Assembly: GCA_045645245.1 (NCBI GenBank)
Contig: JAZRIK010000068.1
Coordinates: forward strand, 1 to 29,312
Reading direction: 5' to 3'
DNA length: 29,312 nt
Origin: Scatosoma sp045645245
Lineage (GTDB): Bacteria; Bacillota; Clostridia; Christensenellales; Borkfalkiaceae
Shown: positions 24,712 through 29,312 of the stretch, one piece after another
Layout of the letters: each line of letters begins with the position of its first letter
Numbering within the stretch: the first letter of the stretch is position 1
Translations under genes and position numbers: made by a program
The notes under the pieces: generated by a model
What the model saw: the letters and a program-made list of their open reading frames with translations, nothing else
Told to the model about the DNA's origin: nothing
Database searches by the model: none

Positions 24712-25517
24712 AAATGAAAAGTATCTTAAAATGGGCGTTCATCGCACTCATCTTGTTGTTTATCTACTTCCCTATCCTGTTTTTGACGGTGAATTCGTTC
24801 AACGAAAGCGATCGAATTCAAACCTGGACGGGGTTTAGCTGGGACCATTATAAGTATTTCTTCAACCCCGAAAACGAGCCGTTGCAGGTGGTCGGGCAAA
24901 CGCTGCTCCTTGCACTCGTGGTCGCGCTGTTATCTACCATTTTAGGCACAATGGGCGCAATCGGAATTTTCTATTCCAAGAAAAAAGCAGGCGGCGCTTT
25001 GACGGCGATCAACCGTATTCCCGTTATTAACGCGGACGTTGTCACCGCCATTTCCTTTGCCTTGCTCGTGTCCTTTTTGAGTATTGATAAATCGACGTAT
25101 ATCCCCCTTGTTTTGGGACAAATGCTCTTATGCACACCTTTCGTAGTGTTGTCGATTATCCCGAAACTGCAACAAATGGATAACAATTTATACGAAGCGG
25201 CGCTCGATTTGGGCGCGTCGCCGAAAAAGGCGTTGTTTTCCGTGATTATTCCGCAAATTCTGCCTGGGATTATCGCAGGATTCTTGCTGTCCGTCACTCT
25301 TTCTTTGGACGATTATATCATCGCGGCTTACACCAAGCCCGATACCTTCCAAACGATTAGTACGCACATCTACGGCTTGGATAAAAATAACGTAGTCGGT
25401 CCGAAAATTAAGGCGGCGTACTGGGCGTTTACGGCGATTATATTCTTTATCATCGTGTTGGTCGTGACGATTTCCAACGTGATGGCGTATCACAAGTCAA
25501 GGAGCAAAAAGAGATGA
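24705..25517 (+). CDS. potC: Spermidine/putrescine ABC transporter permease PotC
   Basis: The second permease, 270 residues, about six helices, with EAA loop YEAALDLGASPKKALF and VIIPQILPGIIAG. The N-terminal LLFIYFPILFLTVNSFN and SWDHYKYFF segments fit PotC. Its ATG lies inside the end of potB (7-nt overlap), with GAGAGG about 9 nt upstream. The stop overlaps the potD ATG as ATGA. Confidence 0.93.
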   Translation: MVKMKSILKWAFIALILLFIYFPILFLTVNSFNESDRIQTWTGFSWDHYKYFFNPENEPLQVVGQTLLLALVVALLSTILGTMGAIGIFYSKKKAGGALTAINRIPVINADVVTAISFALLVSFLSIDKSTYIPLVLGQMLLCTPFVVLSIIPKLQQMDNNLYEAALDLGASPKKALFSVIIPQILPGIIAGFLLSVTLSLDDYIIAAYTKPDTFQTISTHIYGLDKNNVVGPKIKAAYWAFTAIIFFIIVLVVTISNVMAYHKSRSKKR

Positions 25518-26878
25518 AAAAATGGTTGCATTACGCATTAGCGGCGAGTATGCTTTTTTCCACCTGTTCTCTGGCTGCCTGTCAAAGCACTGACAATGGC
25601 GGTTCGCACGGAAACGTACTGCGTATAGCCAGCTGGGACGAATACATCGACGAAGGCGGCGAAGATAGCTATTTTTCCGCCGACGCACGCGCTATATACA
25701 AAGAATTTGAAGCTTGGTATAACGATACTTACAACGAAAATCTTACCGTTGAATACGTCAAGCTCCAAGACAACGAAACGATGTATAATAAAATTAAAAT
25801 GGGCGATCGCTACGATTTGCTTTGCCCGTCCGAGTATATGATTATGAAACTCGCAGCGGAAGGGTTAATCAAAAAACTCCCTACATCGATGCTGGACGCG
25901 AGCAATCCCGATAACCATTATATCCGCAACTTATCGCCGTATATCCGCGAAGTTTTTGAAAGCGGTACGTTAACGGACGGAAGCAAGTGGTCGGAATATA
26001 CCGCTGGGTATATGTGGGGCTCGACGGGGTTTGTTTTTAACCCTGACCAAATCGGCGCTTCCCCAGACGAAGCGCGCGCTTTAATGGCAAGCTGGACCGC
26101 ACTTTCTTCCCCTGCCTGCGAGCGGAAAATTACTTCCAAGGACAATGTGCGCGACGCGTATTTTACCGGGCTTGGAATGTACTATGAAGCGGAGCTTTTG
26201 GCGTTAAAAACCCGCTTTGAAAACGGCGAAATTACGCTTGCAGAATATAAAGCGACTTTAGCGGAAAAAATGAACGATACGTCAATAGAAACGATGAACG
26301 GCGTAAAGAAAAAGCTGGAAGTTGCACGCGGGAATTTGTACGGTTTGGAAACGGACGAAGGAAAAACGGATATTATTGCAGGTCGGCTTGCCGCGTCCTA
26401 TCAATGGAGCGGCGACGCTGTGTATATACTCGACGAAGCAGAAGATAGCGAAAATCCCCTTTATTTAGAGTATTCCGTACCACAATCGGCATCCAATTTA
26501 TGGTTTGACGGTTGGGTAATGATGAACAGCGCAAACGAAAAGGCAGCGACGGCGTTTATCAATTACGTATCCAAGCCCGAAAACGTAATTAGAAATATGT
26601 ATTATATCGGTTATACAAGCTGTATTGCAAGCGAAGAAGTGTTCGATTACGTCTTAGAAAGCTACGGCGCAGACGAGAGCGAGACAGACGTTGCTTTGTA
26701 CGATTTGAGTTATTTCTTCGGCGCAGGGCATACGTTAACCACCACAAGCGACCAGCTTCGCAGACAGCTGTTCGCGCAATACCCCGACCAAGACACCATC
26801 AACCGCCTTGTGGTTATGGGATATTTCGATAAAGCCACCAACGAACGCGCGAATAGAATGTGGAATAATATCAAATAA
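25514..26878 (+). CDS. potD: Spermidine/putrescine-binding lipoprotein PotD
   Basis: The substrate-binding protein of the polyamine importer. The 454 residues start with a lipoprotein signal (MKKWLHYALAASMLFSTCSLAAC), with lipobox LAAC and Cys23 as the lipidation site, consistent with a Gram-positive cell. The mature part shows LRIASWDEYID, YDLLCPSEYMIMKLAAEGLIKKL, GFVFNPD and LWFDGWVMMNSANEKAATAFINYVSKPEN, the PotD/PotF pattern. It is about 100 residues longer than typical PotD. Much of the excess is a charged helical stretch near residues 215-275 (YEAELLALKTRFENGEITLAE...). Polyamine specificity is inferred from the operon; related spermidine/putrescine-type solutes remain possible. A terminator follows. 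Confidence 0.93.
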   Translation: MKKWLHYALAASMLFSTCSLAACQSTDNGGSHGNVLRIASWDEYIDEGGEDSYFSADARAIYKEFEAWYNDTYNENLTVEYVKLQDNETMYNKIKMGDRYDLLCPSEYMIMKLAAEGLIKKLPTSMLDASNPDNHYIRNLSPYIREVFESGTLTDGSKWSEYTAGYMWGSTGFVFNPDQIGASPDEARALMASWTALSSPACERKITSKDNVRDAYFTGLGMYYEAELLALKTRFENGEITLAEYKATLAEKMNDTSIETMNGVKKKLEVARGNLYGLETDEGKTDIIAGRLAASYQWSGDAVYILDEAEDSENPLYLEYSVPQSASNLWFDGWVMMNSANEKAATAFINYVSKPENVIRNMYYIGYTSCIASEEVFDYVLESYGADESETDVALYDLSYFFGAGHTLTTTSDQLRRQLFAQYPDQDTINRLVVMGYFDKATNERANRMWNNIK

Positions 26879-26945
26879 TCCGCTTTATATCGCCTTTAAG
26901 CAATTAACTCCCCTTTTTAGGCGATGCCCTATAACAATTATAAAA

Positions 26946-26980
26946 AAGCAACGCAGTATTGTTCAAATACTGCGTTTTTA
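26946..26980 (+). terminator. Rho-independent terminator of the pot operon
   Basis: AACGCAGTATT (26950-26960) and AATACTGCGTT (26966-26976) form a perfect 11-bp stem with a 5-nt loop, followed by T-rich DNA, about 70 nt after the potD stop. Confidence 0.92.
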
Positions 26981-26994
26981 CTTATTTTTTTACG

Positions 26995-27033
26995 TTATTA
27001 TGTCAGACATAGGTATTATGTGTGACATAATAA
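26995..27033. repeat. Palindrome 1 of a pair (39 bp)
   Basis: Arms TTATTATGTC and GACATAATAA, one further A-T pair, one G-G mismatch and an inner ACATA / TATGT stem close a GGTAT loop. It shares the core ACATAGGTATTATGT with palindrome 2, 57 bp further on. It lies between the converging potD and AraC-type genes. Confidence 0.75.
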
Positions 27034-27050
27034 GCCATTTTTTGGTTATA

Positions 27051-27085
27051 ATTATGCGTGACATAGGTATTATGTCACGCATAAT
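27051..27085. repeat. Palindrome 2 of a pair (35 bp, perfect 15-bp arms)
   Basis: ATTATGCGTGACATA and TATGTCACGCATAAT are perfectly complementary around GGTAT. No T-run follows on either strand, so it is not a standard terminator. It ends 20 bp from the stop codon of the AraC-type gene. Confidence 0.8.
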
Positions 27086-27104
27086 AGGTTGTTTTTTGTT
27101 TATT

Positions 27105-28007
27105 TTAACCTATAGGCAAGCAAATTTCAATATATCTTTCTTTACACCACTCCCCTTTAGGACGCCAATGAAATATAACGAGCTCTGGCGCCTCTACGAA
27201 CCGATAACTTGTTTCAGGCAGCCATTCCGATACTATGTTCTTGCGTATATCATTGTAATCCGCTATGGGATTCTTACATTTTAGAGTATTAAACACTACA
27301 TATTTTTGTTTGGGGATAATCAATGTTTCAAATCCGAGTTTATCAATAAAATCCACACCCGTTATTGCTGGATTGATTAAATCTTCTCGCGTGGACGTGT
27401 CTAATTCATACGCGAAATAAAAGTCATATCCGTCATCATCGATATTTGTCACAATAGCATACTGCTTTGTATAATCACACGCAGCTCCCAATAACAACCA
27501 TTGCTTTGCCCTTGTTGATTGAGCAAATTCTTTTTCCTGTTGAGAACGCTCTGCACCATACGGCACACCGTAAAAACGCTTTTTATAGCCCGTAAGGATT
27601 ATACCATCTTTTTCTTCAATTTTGTACTGCATTTCAATTCCTCCTACTTTATCGTAATTTATCATAAGACGAGAATACGTCTTTGATTTCGAGTATTTAA
27701 TCTTGGATGGTAAAACCCCGTGAAACCTTGTAAACGCACGCGAAAAGCTTTCCACCGAATCGTATCCGTATAAAAATGCTGTTTCCGTCACGCTGTTCCC
27801 TTTACAAAGTAAATCATTCGCCGCGCAACTCAATCGCCGTCGCCGTATATATTCACCTAAAGAAACCCCACACGTTAGCGCAAAAACACGTTGAAAATGA
27901 TAGCTTGAAATATGCATCATTCGCGCCAACTCGTCATAATTGATGTTTTCCGTTAAATGTTCTTCTATATAATCGAGTATTCGCTGTATTTCATTTTTCC
28001 AATCCAT
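27105..28007 (-). CDS. AraC-family regulator with C-terminal GyrI-like effector-binding domain
   Basis: The 300 residues begin with an AraC-type double helix-turn-helix (about 5-105; IEEHLTENINYDELARMMHISSYHFQRVF and later AFLYGYDSVESFSRAFTRFHG). From residue 126 (MQYKIEEKDGIILTGYKKRFYGV) a GyrI/Rob-like small-molecule binding domain follows, ending near the C-terminus. Such proteins usually activate drug-efflux or stress genes on binding a ligand; no target is seen here. The gene is visibly more A/T-rich than the dcw genes and stands alone between convergent pot and tuf, which fits later acquisition. GAGGTG lies about 6 nt before the ATG. Inside the gene, codons V-G-G-I-E form a strong AGGAGG site before an in-frame ATG. 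Confidence 0.9.
   Translation of the reverse strand: MDWKNEIQRILDYIEEHLTENINYDELARMMHISSYHFQRVFALTCGVSLGEYIRRRRLSCAANDLLCKGNSVTETAFLYGYDSVESFSRAFTRFHGVLPSKIKYSKSKTYSRLMINYDKVGGIEMQYKIEEKDGIILTGYKKRFYGVPYGAERSQQEKEFAQSTRAKQWLLLGAACDYTKQYAIVTNIDDDGYDFYFAYELDTSTREDLINPAITGVDFIDKLGFETLIIPKQKYVVFNTLKCKNPIADYNDIRKNIVSEWLPETSYRFVEAPELVIFHWRPKGEWCKERYIEICLPIG
27630..27646 (-). promoter_or_regulatory. Internal ribosome binding site and ATG within the AraC-type gene
   Basis: On the minus strand TAGGAGG (27640-27646) is followed after 7 nt by the in-frame ATG at 27630-27632, which is the first residue of the GyrI-like domain. It could give a separate 175-residue effector-binding protein (27105-27632). 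Confidence 0.45.
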
Positions 28008-28019
28008 CTCTACACCTCT

Positions 28020-28047
28020 ATTATATTATAACATCTCACTTCATCAA
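28020..28047 (-). promoter_or_regulatory. Putative promoter of the AraC-type gene
   Basis: Two overlapping TATAAT hexamers (28020-28025 and 28025-28030) lie just before the ribosome site, and TTGATG (28042-28047) is 16 bp upstream of the proximal one. The very short distance to the ATG implies an almost leaderless transcript. Confidence 0.5.
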
Positions 28048-28186
28048 ATACTTGACTTTTTGTGCTATAAACTAAAAAAACAGCCGTTATTTTATAGAAG
28101 AATACCACTAATAACAATTATCACATTATCAATTTTCTCGTAAAATAGGGCTATTTGCGTAATGACACGAAGGCATTGCAACGACA
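28048..28186. other. AT-rich intergenic DNA without recognised features
   Basis: Between the AraC-type promoter and the tuf terminator no open frame, RNA gene or strong repeat was seen; only a short AAATAG / CTATTT hairpin near 28143-28156. Confidence 0.5.
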
Positions 28187-28223
28187 ATATAAAATAAAAC
28201 AGCTTATCCGAAGATAAGCTGTT
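28187..28223 (-). terminator. Rho-independent terminator of tuf
   Basis: On the minus strand AACAGCTTATC pairs with GATAAGCTGTT (28198-28223), a perfect 11-bp stem closed by the very stable TTCG tetraloop with C-G closing pair, followed by a T-rich tail. It begins 21 nt after the tuf stop. Confidence 0.92.
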
Positions 28224-28244
28224 ATTATTTAACCTAATGATAGA

Positions 28245-29312
28245 TTATTTAAGCACTTTAACGATGGAACCGGAACCAACCGTTCTACCACCTTCACGGA
28301 TAGCGAACTTAAGACCTTCTTCCAAAGCAACGGGCTTAATAAGGACAACTTTCATTTCGATGTTGTCGCCAGGCATAACCATTTCTACGCCTTCGGGAAG
28401 TTCGATCATACCGGTAACGTCCGTCGTACGAACGAAGAATTGAGGTCTGTAGTGGTTGAAGAATGCGGTGTGACGACCACCTTCTTCTTTGGTCAAAACG
28501 TAAACTGGTGCCGTGAATTCGGTACCAGTAGCAACCGAACCGGGTTTCGCGATAACTTGACCTTTTTGGATGCCAGTTCTGTCGATACCACGAAGGAGTG
28601 CACCTACGTTGTCGCCAGCTTCAGCTTGGTCGAGCATCTTGTGGAACATTTCAAGACCGGTAATAACGGTGCTTACAGGTTTTTCGATCAAACCAACGAT
28701 TTCAGCGGGATCACCAACGTGAGCCGTACCTCTTTCTACACGGCCGGTAGCAACGGTACCACGACCAGAAATCGTGAATACGTCTTCTACAGGGAGCAAG
28801 AAGGGCTTGTCGGAAGCACGTTCAGGGGTCTTAATGTAGCTGTCAACAGCGTCCATAAGTTCAAGGATGGGAGCTACTGCGGGATCTGCCATGATTTCAT
28901 CAGCAGGTTTGCCGGAGCTTGCGCATTCCAAAGCTTTCAAAGCGGAACCGCGGATGATGGGGGTATCGTCGCCGGGGAATTCGTATTTGTCAAGGAGTTC
29001 ACGAATTTCCATTTCAACGAGTTCGCACATTTCATCTCTTTCGTCATCTGCGAATTGGTCAACTTTGTTAAGGAATACAACGATGAAAGGAACGCCTACT
29101 TGGCGAGCCAAAAGGATGTGTTCTTTCGTTTGGGGCATGGGACCGTCGGTAGCAGCACAAACAAGGATAGCACCGTCCATTTGAGCAGCACCGGTGATCA
29201 TGTTTTTAACGTAGTCAGCGTGGCCAGGGCAGTCAACGTGAGCATAGTGACGTGCGTCCGTTTGATACTCAACGTGAGCGGTATTAATTGTAATACCACG
29301 TGCTCTTTCTTC
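28245..29312 (-). CDS. tuf: Elongation factor Tu, C-terminal 355 residues (cut by window edge)
   Basis: EF-Tu carries aminoacyl-tRNA to the ribosome with GTP. The reading frame runs to the window end and lacks about the first 45 residues, including the G1 P-loop. Visible are the effector region ERARGITINTAHVEY, G3 DCPGH, HADYVKNMITGAAQMDGAILV, G4 NKVD, G5 GSALKALE, domain 2 (FLLPVEDVFTISGRGTVATGRVERG) and domain 3 ending GRTVGSGSIVKVLK. An in-frame ATG at 29201 is internal (the Met of KNMITG), not the start. Codon choice differs from the neighbours, with many GCT, GTT and GGT, as expected of a very highly expressed gene. Confidence 0.98.
   Translation of the reverse strand, partial: EERARGITINTAHVEYQTDARHYAHVDCPGHADYVKNMITGAAQMDGAILVCAATDGPMPQTKEHILLARQVGVPFIVVFLNKVDQFADDERDEMCELVEMEIRELLDKYEFPGDDTPIIRGSALKALECASSGKPADEIMADPAVAPILELMDAVDSYIKTPERASDKPFLLPVEDVFTISGRGTVATGRVERGTAHVGDPAEIVGLIEKPVSTVITGLEMFHKMLDQAEAGDNVGALLRGIDRTGIQKGQVIAKPGSVATGTEFTAPVYVLTKEEGGRHTAFFNHYRPQFFVRTTDVTGMIELPEGVEMVMPGDNIEMKVVLIKPVALEEGLKFAIREGGRTVGSGSIVKVLK

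Noticed and set aside
26808..27284. A plus-strand frame of 158 codons after potD
   Set aside because: It runs through the pot terminator and the two palindromes and then antisense to the AraC-type gene. The apparent repeated MSDIGIM/MRDIGIM motif is only the DNA palindromes translated.
28245..29201. A complete 318-residue gene starting at 29201
   Set aside because: The frame continues through EF-Tu sequence to the window edge; the Met at 29201 is internal.

Overview
The window looks like chromosomal DNA of an uncultured member of the Clostridia (Bacillota). The evidence is a Gram-positive-style division and cell wall (dcw) cluster led by mraZ, consensus sigma-A promoters of the form TTGACA-N17-TATAAT, strong AGGAGG-type ribosome sites, U-tailed hairpin terminators, the ftsK-rimO-pgsA order typical of Firmicutes, and a lipoprotein PotD. 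MurE carries a DNPR motif, which points to meso-diaminopimelate peptidoglycan. No spoIIGA/sigE block follows ftsZ, so nothing here indicates sporulation. Family or genus cannot be read from the sequence.

Almost everything from 1 to 21068 is on the minus strand. Read 5' to 3' on that strand, the order is murI, [mraZ, rsmH, ftsL-like, ftsI/spoVD-like, murE, mraY, murD, ftsW, murA, ftsQ/divIB] terminator, [ftsA-like, ftsZ] terminator, murC terminator, [ftsK, rimO, pgsA...]. Promoters are visible before mraZ, ftsA and ftsK, and hairpin terminators follow ftsQ, ftsZ and murC. The classic cluster is therefore split into at least four transcription units. murG is absent from its usual place after ftsW, and murC sits behind ftsZ. 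The encoded enzymes make UDP-MurNAc-peptides (MurA, MurC, MurD, MurE and, through D-Glu, MurI), transfer them to lipid (MraY), polymerise and crosslink them (FtsW, FtsI), and organise the septum (FtsZ, FtsA, FtsQ, FtsL, FtsK).

The plus-strand half (21138 to about 26980) holds rpsT with its own promoter and terminator. It is followed by a polyamine operon: an XRE-cupin regulator and potA-potB-potC-potD, whose pot genes overlap by ATGA-type junctions. A short intergenic stretch with two large palindromes comes next. Then come an AT-rich minus-strand AraC/GyrI-type regulator and the 3' part of tuf (minus strand, cut by the window edge).

The observations most worth following are: (1) nine same-orientation DnaA-box-like sequences, one perfect, inside the murI coding region about 200 bp upstream of the mraZ promoter; (2) a 12-bp tandem repeat where the end of murD overlaps the start of ftsW, read as an acidic tail in one frame and a basic tail in the other; (3) an ftsI gene with no ATG/GTG/TTG/CTG at its natural N-terminus, only ATT codons after a good ribosome site; (4) an FtsA whose nucleotide-binding motifs are degenerate; (5) two tandem operator-like palindromes exactly 22 bp apart in front of the polyamine regulator.
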